In this document: positions 16,622-27,114 of the stretch, one piece after another
Position numbering within the stretch: position 1 is the first letter of the stretch
Layout: every line of letters starts with the position of its first letter
Assembly (NCBI GenBank): GCA_035278025.1
Contig: DATEJK010000117.1
Location: 1 to 64,000 of the forward strand
From: JAICWP01 sp035278025
GTDB lineage: Bacteria; Acidobacteriota; Terriglobia; Terriglobales; Acidobacteriaceae
Length of the DNA: 64,000 nt
Direction: 5' to 3'
Notes under the pieces: generated by a model
The model's input: the letters and a program-made list of their open reading frames with translations, nothing else
Database searches by the model: none
What the model was told of the DNA's origin: nothing
Program-made: the position numbers and the translations under genes

Positions 16622-17701
16622 ATGGCGCCTTTGGTCCGCGTCCGCAACTGGCTGGATGAACGCTTCGGATGGGAGGAGTTGCTGGCTCCCCTGCGCCACA
16701 AGACCGTGCCCATCCACCGCTACTCCTACTGGTATTTTCTCGGCGGCATCACCCTCTTCCTTTTTGGGGTGCAGGTTTGCACCGGCATTCTGCTTTTGCT
16801 CTATTACCGCCCCAGCGCCAATGAAGCCTTTGAGAGCGTGCAGTACATCATGACCCAGGTGCAATTCGGATGGCTGGTGCGCTCGGTGCACTCCTGGGCC
16901 GCCAACCTGATGATCTTCACCGCCTTCCTGCACATGTTCAGCGTCCTGTTCCTGCGCGCCTACCGCAAGCCGCGCGAACTGACCTGGGTGAGCGGCATGC
17001 TGCTGCTGTTCCTGGCCATGGGCTTCGGCTTCAGCGGCTACCTGCTGCCCTGGAACACGCTGGCCTTCTTCGCCACCAAGGTGGGCACCGACATCGCCGG
17101 GCAGGTGCCCTTCGTCGGCCACCGCCTCATGGTCTTCCTGCGCGGCGGCGATGAAGTGACGGGGGCCACACTCAGCCGCTTTTTCGGCTTTCACGTGGCC
17201 GTGCTGCCCGGGCTGATCACCTTGCTCATCTCCCTCCACCTGCTCCTGGTGCAGCGCTTCGGGATCAGCGTGCCGGCGCGCATAGAGCCGGAATGGAAGA
17301 CCATGCCCCGGGAAAAGCGCGAGATGCGCTTCTTCCCCAACTTCCTGCTCCGCGAACTGATGGCCTGGTACATCGCGCTGGGAGTTCTGGGCGCGCTGGC
17401 GGCGTTCTCGCCCTGGGGACTGGGAACCAAAGCCGATCCTTTTGCCCCCGCGCCCGCCGGCATCAAGCCGGAGTGGTACTTCCTGTTCATGTTCCAGACT
17501 TTGAAACTCATTCCCGCCAAGCTGGGCATGCTGGATGGCGAGGTGGTGGGCATCCTCACTTTCTCTCTCGCCGGGCTCATCTGGCTGCTGGTGCCTTTCC
17601 TCGATGGCACTAAGCGGACACAGCGCCTGGTTACAGGAGCGGCCATGTTCGTGGTGGCCTATATGGGAGCCATGACGGCATACGGTTATGTGGCGAAATA
17701 A
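16622..17701 (+). CDS. Cytochrome b of bc1/b6f-type complex
   Basis: 359-residue membrane cytochrome b that oxidises quinol and houses two b hemes. Helix B/D histidines are seen in VRSVHSWAANLMI and TAFLHMF, then FFGFHVAV and LISLHLLL. The Qo-site motif GIKPEWYFLFMF (PEWY) is intact near residue 285. The cyt b6-like and subunit IV-like portions are fused in one chain, as in bc1 complexes, but the protein is shorter than mitochondrial cytochrome b. The start codon directly follows the Rieske stop. The last 14 bases overlap the next gene. Confidence 0.92.
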   Translation: MAPLVRVRNWLDERFGWEELLAPLRHKTVPIHRYSYWYFLGGITLFLFGVQVCTGILLLLYYRPSANEAFESVQYIMTQVQFGWLVRSVHSWAANLMIFTAFLHMFSVLFLRAYRKPRELTWVSGMLLLFLAMGFGFSGYLLPWNTLAFFATKVGTDIAGQVPFVGHRLMVFLRGGDEVTGATLSRFFGFHVAVLPGLITLLISLHLLLVQRFGISVPARIEPEWKTMPREKREMRFFPNFLLRELMAWYIALGVLGALAAFSPWGLGTKADPFAPAPAGIKPEWYFLFMFQTLKLIPAKLGMLDGEVVGILTFSLAGLIWLLVPFLDGTKRTQRLVTGAAMFVVAYMGAMTAYGYVAK

Positions 17702-18941
17702 GAGCCTCGGCGTGGTACTGGTACTGGCAACCGCGGTGGCGCTGGCCCCGGCGCAGCAGCCCAACAGCTGCGTAGACTGCCATTCCGCACTGGAGGGTGA
17801 GCTGCACGTCACCCAGGAGCAGTTTGCCCAGGACATCCACGGGCAAAAGGGGCTGACCTGCGCCAGCTGTCACGGGGGCGATCCCAGCAAGACCGACGAC
17901 AGCGCCATGAGCAAGGCGGCCGGCTTCAAAGGCAAAATTGAGCGCGCGGCGGTGCCCAAGCTGTGCGGCTCCTGCCATTCCGATCCTGGGTTCATGCGCC
18001 AATACAACCCCTCTCTGCGCACCGACCAGCTCAGCCAGTACCAGACCAGCATCCACGGCAAGCGGCTGGCGGCCGGCGATACCAAGGCGGCGGTCTGCAC
18101 CGACTGCCACGGCGTGCACGACCTGCGTCCGGCCTCCGACACCCGCTCCAAGGTTCATCCCCTGAACATCGCCGCCACCTGCTCGCGCTGCCACGCAGAT
18201 TCGAAGTACATGGCGGCATACAAAATCCGCACCGACCAGTACGCGGCTTACAAAATCAGCGTGCACCACCAGGCTATGGTGGAACGCGGCGACTTAAGCG
18301 CGCCCACCTGCACCACCTGCCATGGCAACCACGGGGCCACGCCGCCCGGGGTGGCCTCGGTGGCTAATGTCTGCTCCACCTGCCATGTATTCCAGGCGCA
18401 GCTGTTTGATTCCAGCCCCCATAAGGCGGCGTTTGCTTCGGCGGGGCTGCCGGGTTGCGTTACCTGCCACAGCAATCATGGGATCAGCAAGCCAACCGAC
18501 GAGATGCTAGGTACCGGCGCGAAATCGGTGTGCACCAACTGCCACACCCAAGGCGATGCCGGCTACCAAACGGCGGGCACGATGCAACAGCAAATCCTTG
18601 GCCTGGAGACCTCCATCAGCCGCTCTGACGCCATTCTCGACCGGGCCGAATCCTCCGGCATGGAGGTAAGCCAGGCGCGGCTGGAACTGGACCAGGCCCG
18701 CGATGCGCTCACCAAGGCGCGGGTGAGCGTGCATACCTTTGCCGGCAAGGCCGTCCTCACGGACGTGGACTCCGGCTTGAAGATCACCGCCAAGACCTAT
18801 GGCGAGGGCCAGGCCGCCCTGCGCGAGCGCGATTACCGCCGCACCGGCCTGGGCATGGCGCTGGTCGCGATCGTATTCGTAATGGTGGCCCTGCGGCTCT
18901 ACATCAAGGAAATCGAGAAAAACGGAAAAAGCAGTACTTAG
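17688..18941 (+). CDS. Nonaheme c-type cytochrome, membrane-anchored
   Basis: 417 residues with a signal peptide (LGVVLVLATAVALAPAQQ) and nine CxxCH heme-binding motifs: CVDCH, CASCH, CGSCH, CTDCH, CSRCH, CTTCH, CSTCH, CVTCH and CTNCH. After the hemes comes a helical coiled segment (about residues 300-380) and a C-terminal membrane helix (LGMALVAIVFVMVALRLYI). It overlaps cytochrome b and takes the place of cytochrome c1 in the operon, so it probably accepts electrons from the Rieske protein and passes them to the oxidase downstream. It resembles NrfB/doubled-CxxCH multiheme proteins rather than c1. Confidence 0.88.
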   Translation: MWRNKSLGVVLVLATAVALAPAQQPNSCVDCHSALEGELHVTQEQFAQDIHGQKGLTCASCHGGDPSKTDDSAMSKAAGFKGKIERAAVPKLCGSCHSDPGFMRQYNPSLRTDQLSQYQTSIHGKRLAAGDTKAAVCTDCHGVHDLRPASDTRSKVHPLNIAATCSRCHADSKYMAAYKIRTDQYAAYKISVHHQAMVERGDLSAPTCTTCHGNHGATPPGVASVANVCSTCHVFQAQLFDSSPHKAAFASAGLPGCVTCHSNHGISKPTDEMLGTGAKSVCTNCHTQGDAGYQTAGTMQQQILGLETSISRSDAILDRAESSGMEVSQARLELDQARDALTKARVSVHTFAGKAVLTDVDSGLKITAKTYGEGQAALRERDYRRTGLGMALVAIVFVMVALRLYIKEIEKNGKSST

Positions 18942-19002
18942 CAGCTGGTAGTTGGTTGCTGGCCGTACTCATTGGTAGGCCTAACTACCAACTACTAACT
19001 AC
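18942..19002. repeat. Inverted heptad array (CTAACTA type)
   Basis: Left arm AGCTGGTAGTTGGTTGC, right arm CTAACTACCAACTACTAAC, directly after the cytochrome stop codon. A single arm with the same units lies at 29457-29484. Confidence 0.7.
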
Positions 19003-19161
19003 GCATGCGTGGCCTCCCTCTGATCGGTAAACCTCCTGCACATCTCCTCTTGCCTTGCGCACGTGGCCTTGTGATACACTCCCGCCCACAAAGTTAATGG
19101 GGTTCTCGCACCACTACATCTAGGGCTTGGCAGGAAAACTTCGAACCCGGGAGGCAAGGGG

Positions 19162-19961
19162 ATGGGCCTGGCACTTCTGTTGATTATCTGGCTGATCACC
19201 TTCTTCAGTTCCTACTTCTTCGTTGCTCATGCCTGGTGGCCACACGCAATTTCAGCAAGCGCCCCCTACATAGACCACCAATGGCACCTGACCTTCGTCG
19301 CCATGGGAGTGATCTTCATCATGGCGCAGGTGACCCTGGGCCTGTTCGTCTGGCGCTTTCGCGACCGCGGCGACACGGCCAAGGCCAGCTACTCGCATGG
19401 CAATAACAAGCTGGAACTCACTTGGACGGTGCTGACCGCCATCCTTTTCCTGGGCTTGAATGCCATCGGCAGCCCCATTTGGGCGGCTGAGCGTTTTCAT
19501 TCCGCGGACCAGGGTGCCATGAAGGTGGAGGTCACCGGGCTGCAGTTCGCCTGGTACTTCCGCTATACCGGCGCGGATAACAAATTCGGCACCACCCGCC
19601 CCGAACTGGAGGACGCTTCCCTGGGCGGCATGAGCGCTTTGGGTGTGGACTCCAACGATCCCGCCTCCAAAGACGACGTGGTCAGCGGCATCCTGGAGCT
19701 GCCGGTAAACACCGAGATAGACCTCACCTTGCGCTCCCAGGATGTGATTCACAGCTTTTTTGTTCCCGCCATGCGCTTCAAGCAGGACGCCGTGCCCGGG
19801 CTGATGATCCACATGCACTTCCGCCCCGAGCAGACCGGCGACTACGAAATCGCCTGCGCCGAACTATGCGGCTTGGGACACTACAAGATGCACGGCATCA
19901 TGCGCGTGGTAAGCGAGCAGGATTTCCAGAAATGGCTGGCGGCACGGGAGGCGGATAAACA

Positions 19962-19965
<4 letters not shown>
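19162..19965 (+). CDS. coxB: Cytochrome c oxidase subunit II
   Basis: 267 residues. Two N-terminal membrane helices (LLLIIWLITFFSSYFFVA and the segment near 50-70) precede a periplasmic cupredoxin domain carrying the binuclear CuA centre. Ligands are visible: VIHSFFVPAMRFKQ gives the first His, and CAELCGLGHYKMHG gives two Cys, Glu, His and Met. It lacks the C-terminal heme c domain of caa3 enzymes, so an external or the upstream multiheme cytochrome must donate electrons. A GGGAGG-type ribosome site precedes it. It overlaps coxA by four bases. Confidence 0.94.
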
Positions 19966-21719
<1,754 letters not shown>

Positions 21720-21725
21720 ATTGGT

Positions 21726-22475
21726 ATGGCCACATTGACTCCGACCTTAACGGTTAAGCAGCCCAAACGCCGTGGCGGCGGGACGGGGGACATCCCCCAC
21801 TACCCCGGCGGAGGCGGAGGTTCCGGCGGACGAGGCGACGATTCTCCCGACTACGGAGAGCGCCTGCGCCGGTGCCGCCTGGGACTGGCGGTGGGCATTG
21901 CGCCCATCGTGATGCTGTTCGTCGCCTTCAGCAGCGCCTATTTGGTGCGCCAGGGACTGGCTTCCTGGGACTTGCGGACCAACAGCTACATCAATGATTG
22001 GGCGCCGGTGCGCCTGCCCGTGCTGCTGCTGATGATCAACACCTGCTTTCTGCTGGTCAGCAGCGTGACCATGGAATTTGCCCGGCGGCAGGCCGCGCGC
22101 CTGGCGGCCCTTGCCCCCGTAACCGCCATTCCCGGCATCGCCGATGACGAACCCAGCGGCTTCCCCTGGCTCGGCCTGACCGTGGTCCTGGGACTCGCTT
22201 TTCTGGCCGGCCAGGTGCTCGCCTGGCGGCAAATGGAGGCGTACGGCTTCTTCTTGTCCAGCAATCCCAGCAGTTCGTTCTTTTATCTGCTGACCGGAAT
22301 GCACGCCCTGCACCTGCTGGGCGGGGTCGTGGCGCTGCTCTATGCCTCGGTGACCTTCTGGATGAGGCGGCCGCCGGAATCGCGCCACATCGTGATAGAC
22401 GTCACCGCCTGGTACTGGCATTTCATGGCTTTGCTGTGGCTGTACATATTCGCCCTGCTGGAAATTGCGCACTAG
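21726..22475 (+). CDS. Cytochrome c oxidase subunit III (first copy)
   Basis: 249-residue heme-copper oxidase subunit III-like protein. An unusual Gly/Arg-rich N-terminal tail (PHYPGGGGGSGGRGDD) of about 40 residues precedes five membrane helices. Family features include the TGMHALHLLGGVVAL segment and the closing VTAWYWHFMALLWLYIF. Subunit III stabilises the proton-pumping oxidase. A second, different subunit III follows 18 bases later; this one could alternatively serve as a CyoC-like subunit. Confidence 0.85.
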   Translation: MATLTPTLTVKQPKRRGGGTGDIPHYPGGGGGSGGRGDDSPDYGERLRRCRLGLAVGIAPIVMLFVAFSSAYLVRQGLASWDLRTNSYINDWAPVRLPVLLLMINTCFLLVSSVTMEFARRQAARLAALAPVTAIPGIADDEPSGFPWLGLTVVLGLAFLAGQVLAWRQMEAYGFFLSSNPSSSFFYLLTGMHALHLLGGVVALLYASVTFWMRRPPESRHIVIDVTAWYWHFMALLWLYIFALLEIAH

Positions 22476-22493
22476 CTCGAGGAGGCTGGCACA

Positions 22494-23252
22494 ATGGCCG
22501 ATGTTGCGGTGCAACACAGCGTAACGGGAGCTTATGAGCCGTCGCTGTTCGGCACCTATTCCAAAAAGATCGGAATGTGGCTGTTCCTGCTTTCCGATTC
22601 CCTCACCTTCGGCGCGCTGCTGTTTGCCTATTCTTACGGCCGAATCTCCACCCCAAACTGGCCCACGCCGTTTGGCAAAGCCAGCATCGTGAACGCCACC
22701 ATCATGACCGTGTGCCTGCTCTCCAGCTCGCTCACCATGGTGCTGGGCGTGCTGGCCTCCAAGAAAGGCGACCACAAGGCGACGGTGAAGTGGCTGCTGG
22801 CCACCATGTTCTTCGGCGCGCTGTTCGTGGTGCTGCACGCCAAGGAATGGAGCGGGCTGATTCATGAAGGCCTGCGGCCGTTCAGCAATCCCTGGGCGAA
22901 GAACGTTCCCCAGTTCGGCGGCACCTTTTTTACCCTCACCGGAATGCACATGCTGCACGTGACTATCGGAGTGTGCTACCTGGGCGTGGTGGCGCTGCGC
23001 AAGAAGTGGATACCTATTCTGCTGGGCATCTGGCTGCTGGGATGGCTGCTGACGCCGGCCACCAACGTCTTCCACATCGGCATTCACGTCCTGCTGCTGG
23101 TGGCGGCGGTTTCCGCCCTCATTCTGGTTCTGAAACCCAAAGTTTACGACGCGCACGACGTAGAAATTGCCGGCCTGTACTGGCACTTCGTAGACCTGGT
23201 GTGGATGTTCATCTTCCCCCTGGTCTACCTGATGTCCACCAAGGTGGTGTAA
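22494..23252 (+). CDS. Cytochrome c oxidase subunit III (second copy)
   Basis: 252 residues, also subunit III-like and divergent from the preceding paralog. It has the sequence KIGMWLFLLSDSLTFGALLF at the first helices, FTLTGMHMLHVTIGVCYLG in the middle and IAGLYWHFVDLVWMFIFPLVY at the end, the last being the classical COX3 motif. About six to seven membrane helices are seen. Of the two copies it better matches canonical CtaE. An AGGAGG site lies before the start. Confidence 0.88.
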   Translation: MADVAVQHSVTGAYEPSLFGTYSKKIGMWLFLLSDSLTFGALLFAYSYGRISTPNWPTPFGKASIVNATIMTVCLLSSSLTMVLGVLASKKGDHKATVKWLLATMFFGALFVVLHAKEWSGLIHEGLRPFSNPWAKNVPQFGGTFFTLTGMHMLHVTIGVCYLGVVALRKKWIPILLGIWLLGWLLTPATNVFHIGIHVLLLVAAVSALILVLKPKVYDAHDVEIAGLYWHFVDLVWMFIFPLVYLMSTKVV

Positions 23253-23282
23253 CGCACTCTGCTGAGCGGAGCCGAAACGACC

Positions 23283-23612
23283 ATGCATGATGTAGCCCTG
23301 AAACCGGGTGTTGCAGCAGTCCACGAGGAAAGCAGGACGCCCTACTACTTCGTGTGGGTGGCGCTGCTGATTCTCACCGCCATCGAGGTGGTGCTCACCT
23401 ACAACCAGGTGTTCGCCCCGGTGCGCATGCTGGAAGTGCTCATGGGGTTGTCGGTGATAAAGTCGGCGATGATCATCTTCTACTTCATGCACCTGAAGTT
23501 CGAAATCGCCCGCATGAAGTGGGTGCTGATGGTGGCCCTGGTGGTCTGCCTGACCCTGATGTTCGTGTTCTTTGCCGATGCCTTCCGCATTATCAGCCTG
23601 GGTGTGAAATGA
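23283..23612 (+). CDS. Cytochrome c oxidase subunit IV
   Basis: 109 residues with three membrane helices, matching prokaryotic cytochrome c oxidase subunit IV. Typical features are the first helix YYFVWVALLILTAIEVVLTY, the second near LMGLSVIKSAMIIFYFMHLKFE, and a third ending FFADAFRII. It is a non-catalytic subunit that helps assemble the CuB site. It is co-directional with the oxidase genes. Confidence 0.85.
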   Translation: MHDVALKPGVAAVHEESRTPYYFVWVALLILTAIEVVLTYNQVFAPVRMLEVLMGLSVIKSAMIIFYFMHLKFEIARMKWVLMVALVVCLTLMFVFFADAFRIISLGVK

Positions 23613-23622
23613 AGGACGTGCA

Positions 23623-23871
23623 ATGAAGCTGCGTGTGGCCATTCTCGGATTTGCTCTGGCGCTGTGGGCCGCACCCGCCTTCGGCCAGGGCTGTGCCATG
23701 TGCTACACCTCCGCCCTGGGCGCCACGCCCAAGAGCCAGAAGGCGCTCAGCAAAGGCGTAGCCGTGCTCCTGGTGCCTCCCGTAGGCATGATGTCCATCC
23801 TGATCGGCGCCGGATTCGTGTACGCCCGCAAGCGCGATCAGCAGGTGGAAGAGAAAGAAACCCTGGTTTGA
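23623..23871 (+). CDS. Small secreted/membrane CxxC protein at end of oxidase operon
   Basis: 82 residues with a signal peptide (MKLRVAILGFALALWAAPAF). Cleavage would leave GQGCAMCYTSA, a CxxC pair near the new N-terminus, and a second hydrophobic helix (AVLLVPPVGMMSILIGAGFV) with a charged tail. It starts 10 bases after the subunit IV stop and ends the operon. A role in oxidase assembly or electron/copper handling is possible but unproven. Confidence 0.7.
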   Translation: MKLRVAILGFALALWAAPAFGQGCAMCYTSALGATPKSQKALSKGVAVLLVPPVGMMSILIGAGFVYARKRDQQVEEKETLV

Positions 23872-23881
23872 ATCGGTATTG

Positions 23882-23942
23882 CAAAAAAACAGGTCCTTCG
23901 CCGGGCTTCCTCGTGCCTTGGTCGCGCCACTCAGGATGACAA
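23882..23942. repeat. Short interspersed repeat ending CTCAGGATGACA
   Basis: Non-coding sequence AGGTCCTTCGCC...CTCAGGATGACA, a type of dispersed palindromic repeat. A related end, CTCGGGATGACAG, is at 50151-50163. Confidence 0.45.
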
Positions 23943-23962
23943 TCGCAACTCGTCGGAAGCGA

Positions 23963-23992
23963 TTGAGCCTGCACCCTCCGGCAACTTATAAT
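23963..23992 (+). promoter_or_regulatory. Putative uvrA promoter
   Basis: TTGAGC, an 18-base spacer and a perfect TATAAT, giving a start near 24000 and a leader of about 86 bases before uvrA. I see no clear LexA operator around it. Confidence 0.5.
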
Positions 23993-24085
23993 AGAAAGAT
24001 TCCGCAGTGCTCCTGAAGGCAGTAGTGGGGGAGGCCGCAGTGTCGGCCTGGGGGAGGGCTGTGGGGGACGAGTTCACTCCTGCCG

Positions 24086-27028
24086 ATGTCAAACGACAGC
24101 ATCATTGTTCGCGGAGCCCGGGTCCACAATCTCAAGAACATTGATTTTGAGATCCCGCACAACACGCTCACCGTAGTCACGGGCGTCTCCGGCTCGGGCA
24201 AGTCGTCGCTGGTGTTCGACACCATCTACGCCGAGGGCCAGCGCCGCTACGTGGAATCGCTCTCCGCCTACGCCCGGCAGTTTCTGGAGCGCATCGAGAA
24301 GCCCGACGCCGACGTGATTGACGGCATCGCTCCGGCGGTTGCCATCCGGCAGAAGAACACCACCCGCAACCCGCGCTCCACCGTGGCCACCGCGACTGAA
24401 ATTTACGACTACCTGCGCCTGCTCTTCGCCCGCGTGGGGCGCACCTGGTGCCTGCAGTGCGGGGCGGAAGTGAAGAAAGACACGGTGGACGAGGTGGCCG
24501 ATTCCATTCTCGCCCTGGGCGAAGGCACCCGGCTCAACGTCCTGTTCCCGCTGCAGGCGGGGCAGGCGCCCGCCACCTCGCCCGAGAAAAAGCGGCGAAC
24601 AAAAAAGATCGCTGCCGGCGGCCCGACGGCTGTCGCGCGAGCGTCCCGTCCGCGTACCGACAGCATCGCCACCGACCTGATGAAGCAGCGCCTGTTCGAA
24701 CTGCGCAAGCGCGGCTTCAACCGCCTGTTTCAAAACGGTCAGCTGTTCGAATTCTCCACTCCCGAATCACTGCTGGACCTTGATTTCTCCCAGCCCGTCT
24801 TCATGCTGGTGGACCGCATTGCCCTGGATTCAGATTCCCGCGCCCGCGTGGTGGACGCGGTCGAAACCGGCTATCGCGAAGCCGGCGAAGTGATTTTCCA
24901 GACCGCCCCACGCGATCCCGGATCGGCACAAACCCTGCGTTTCGCCCAGCGCTTCGAGTGCAAGCGCTGCAACCTGCGCCTGGAAGAGCCCGAGCCGCGT
25001 CTGTTCTCGTTCAACAATCCTTATGGCGCCTGCCCGCGCTGCCAGGGTTTCGGCAACACCATCGATTTCGATCTTGACCTGGTTATTCCCGATAAGACCC
25101 GCACCATCGCCGAAGGCCCGGTCGAGCCCTGGACCAAGCCCAAATACCGTCCGCTGCAGGCTGAGCTCAAGCGCTTTGCCAAGCAGCGCGGCATTGCCAT
25201 GGACGTGCCCTGGGCGGAACTCGATCCTGAAGAGCAGCAGGTGATCATTGATGGCGAGGGCCGCTACATGGGCATTCGCGGCTTCTTCGCCCACCTGGAG
25301 CGCAAGAAATACAAGCTGCACGTGCGCGTCTTCCTCAGCCGTTACCGCGGCTATTCGCAATGCGCCAACTGCGGCGGCGCGCGCCTGCGTCCGGAAGCAC
25401 GGCAAGTAAAGATCGCGGGCAAGGATATTTGCGAAGTCTGCGCGCTCACCGTGGAGCAGGCGCGGAGATTCTTTGACGGGCTCAAGCTGACCAGGCAGGA
25501 AGCCGCCATCGCCGACAAGCTGCTGCAGGAGATCCGCGAGCGCCTGACTTTCCTCAACGATGTTGGCCTCGAATACCTCACCCTGGACCGCCTGGCGGCC
25601 ACGCTCTCCGGCGGCGAAGCCCAGCGCATTCAACTGGCCACCTCCCTGGGATCGCGCCTGGTGGGCACGCTTTACGTGCTGGACGAGCCCTCCATCGGGC
25701 TGCACAGCCGCGATACCAACCGCCTCATCCATATTTTGCACGGTCTGCGCGACCTGGGAAATACCATTCTGGTAGTGGAACACGACCCCGAGATCATGCT
25801 GGCTTCCGACCGCATTCTCGACCTCGGCCCGGGCGCCGGTGAAAATGGCGGCAAAGTCATCGCCGCCGGCACCTACGAGCAGATCAGGCGCACGCCCACT
25901 TCCCTCACCGGTCGCTATCTGGCGCAGGAGTTGCGCATCCAGCCGCCCAACCAGCGCCGCCAGCCGGGCACGCACAAGCTGCGCATCATTGGCGCCCGCG
26001 CCCACAATCTGAAGGCGATTGACGTCACCATTCCGCTGGGCATGATTGTGGCCATCACCGGGGTCTCCGGCTCGGGCAAGTCCACGCTGGTGCACGACGT
26101 GCTTTACCAGTCACTGGCGGCGGCCAAACGGCAGACCAACGGCGGCGGACCGGCGCCGGGCGCGCTGGAGCGTCTGGATGGCGCCGAGTGGCTTGACGAA
26201 GTGGTGCTGGTGGACCAGTCGCCCATCGGACGCACCCCGCGTTCCAACCCGGTCACCTACATCAAGGCCTTTGACGCCATCCGCGAGCTGTTCGCTTCCC
26301 TGCCGGAGGCGCACAAACGCGGCTTCAGCGCCGGGCATTTTTCCTTCAACATTCCCGGCGGCCGCTGCGAAACTTGCCAGGGTGACGGCACGGTTACGGT
26401 AGAAATGCAGTTTCTGGCCGACGTGGAGCTGATCTGTGAGGAGTGCAAGGGCACGCGCTACAAGCCGCAGGTGCTGGAGGTGCGCTATCGGGGCAGGAAC
26501 ATCCACGAGGTGCTGAACCTCACCGTGAAGGAGGCGCTGCAGTTCTTCTCCGCGGTGCCGAAAATCACCGAAAAGCTGCGCGTCCTGGAGGAAGTAGGGC
26601 TTGGCTACCTGCGCCTGGGCCAGTCCGCGACCACGCTTTCCGGCGGCGAAGCTCAGCGCATGAAACTGGCCGCGCACCTGCAGCCGCGCAGCAGCTTGCG
26701 CACCCCGCAAGAAGGAAAGCGGCGCCACCGGACGCTTTACATATTTGACGAGCCCACCACCGGGCTGCATTTCGACGATGTCAGCAAGCTGCTGGCCGCC
26801 TTCCGCCGTCTGATCGAAGCCGGCGGCTCGGTGCTGGTGATCGAGCACAATCTGGATGTAATCAAGACCGCCGACTGGATCATTGACCTTGGCCCCGAAG
26901 GCGGCGAACGCGGCGGCTACGTGGTGGATGCCGGCCCGCCGGAGAGCATCAGTAGGAATGCAAAGTCATATACCGGCAAATTCCTCGCCCACGTCCTGAA
27001 CGGTAACGGCGCGCGCCCGCAAAGTTAG
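24086..27028 (+). CDS. uvrA: Excinuclease ABC subunit A
   Basis: 980-residue ATPase that detects bulky DNA damage and loads UvrB in nucleotide excision repair. Two ABC ATPase modules are complete. The first has Walker A GVSGSGKSS near residue 36 and signature LSGGEAQRIQLA near 507 with LYVLDEPSIGLH. The second has Walker A GVSGSGKST near 657 and LSGGEAQRMKLA near 851 with LYIFDEPTTGLH. Zinc-finger cysteines are seen in CKRC...CPRC near 300 and CETC...CEEC near 760. The insertion after residue 155 is variable among UvrAs. Full length and apparently monocistronic. Confidence 0.96.
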   Translation: MSNDSIIVRGARVHNLKNIDFEIPHNTLTVVTGVSGSGKSSLVFDTIYAEGQRRYVESLSAYARQFLERIEKPDADVIDGIAPAVAIRQKNTTRNPRSTVATATEIYDYLRLLFARVGRTWCLQCGAEVKKDTVDEVADSILALGEGTRLNVLFPLQAGQAPATSPEKKRRTKKIAAGGPTAVARASRPRTDSIATDLMKQRLFELRKRGFNRLFQNGQLFEFSTPESLLDLDFSQPVFMLVDRIALDSDSRARVVDAVETGYREAGEVIFQTAPRDPGSAQTLRFAQRFECKRCNLRLEEPEPRLFSFNNPYGACPRCQGFGNTIDFDLDLVIPDKTRTIAEGPVEPWTKPKYRPLQAELKRFAKQRGIAMDVPWAELDPEEQQVIIDGEGRYMGIRGFFAHLERKKYKLHVRVFLSRYRGYSQCANCGGARLRPEARQVKIAGKDICEVCALTVEQARRFFDGLKLTRQEAAIADKLLQEIRERLTFLNDVGLEYLTLDRLAATLSGGEAQRIQLATSLGSRLVGTLYVLDEPSIGLHSRDTNRLIHILHGLRDLGNTILVVEHDPEIMLASDRILDLGPGAGENGGKVIAAGTYEQIRRTPTSLTGRYLAQELRIQPPNQRRQPGTHKLRIIGARAHNLKAIDVTIPLGMIVAITGVSGSGKSTLVHDVLYQSLAAAKRQTNGGGPAPGALERLDGAEWLDEVVLVDQSPIGRTPRSNPVTYIKAFDAIRELFASLPEAHKRGFSAGHFSFNIPGGRCETCQGDGTVTVEMQFLADVELICEECKGTRYKPQVLEVRYRGRNIHEVLNLTVKEALQFFSAVPKITEKLRVLEEVGLGYLRLGQSATTLSGGEAQRMKLAAHLQPRSSLRTPQEGKRRHRTLYIFDEPTTGLHFDDVSKLLAAFRRLIEAGGSVLVIEHNLDVIKTADWIIDLGPEGGERGGYVVDAGPPESISRNAKSYTGKFLAHVLNGNGARPQS

Positions 27029-27114
27029 CCTGCCCAATTGGGCTGGCGCCGCCTTTCGCGGTAAGCTACTGGATGCCGCCAGGCGCATCTTAGAGGGTAG
27101 CGGATTTTCCCGAA

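Noticed and set aside
21747..23699. 650-codon minus-strand frame across oxidase subunit genes
   Set aside because: Gln/His-rich shadow; the plus strand encodes conserved oxidase subunits.
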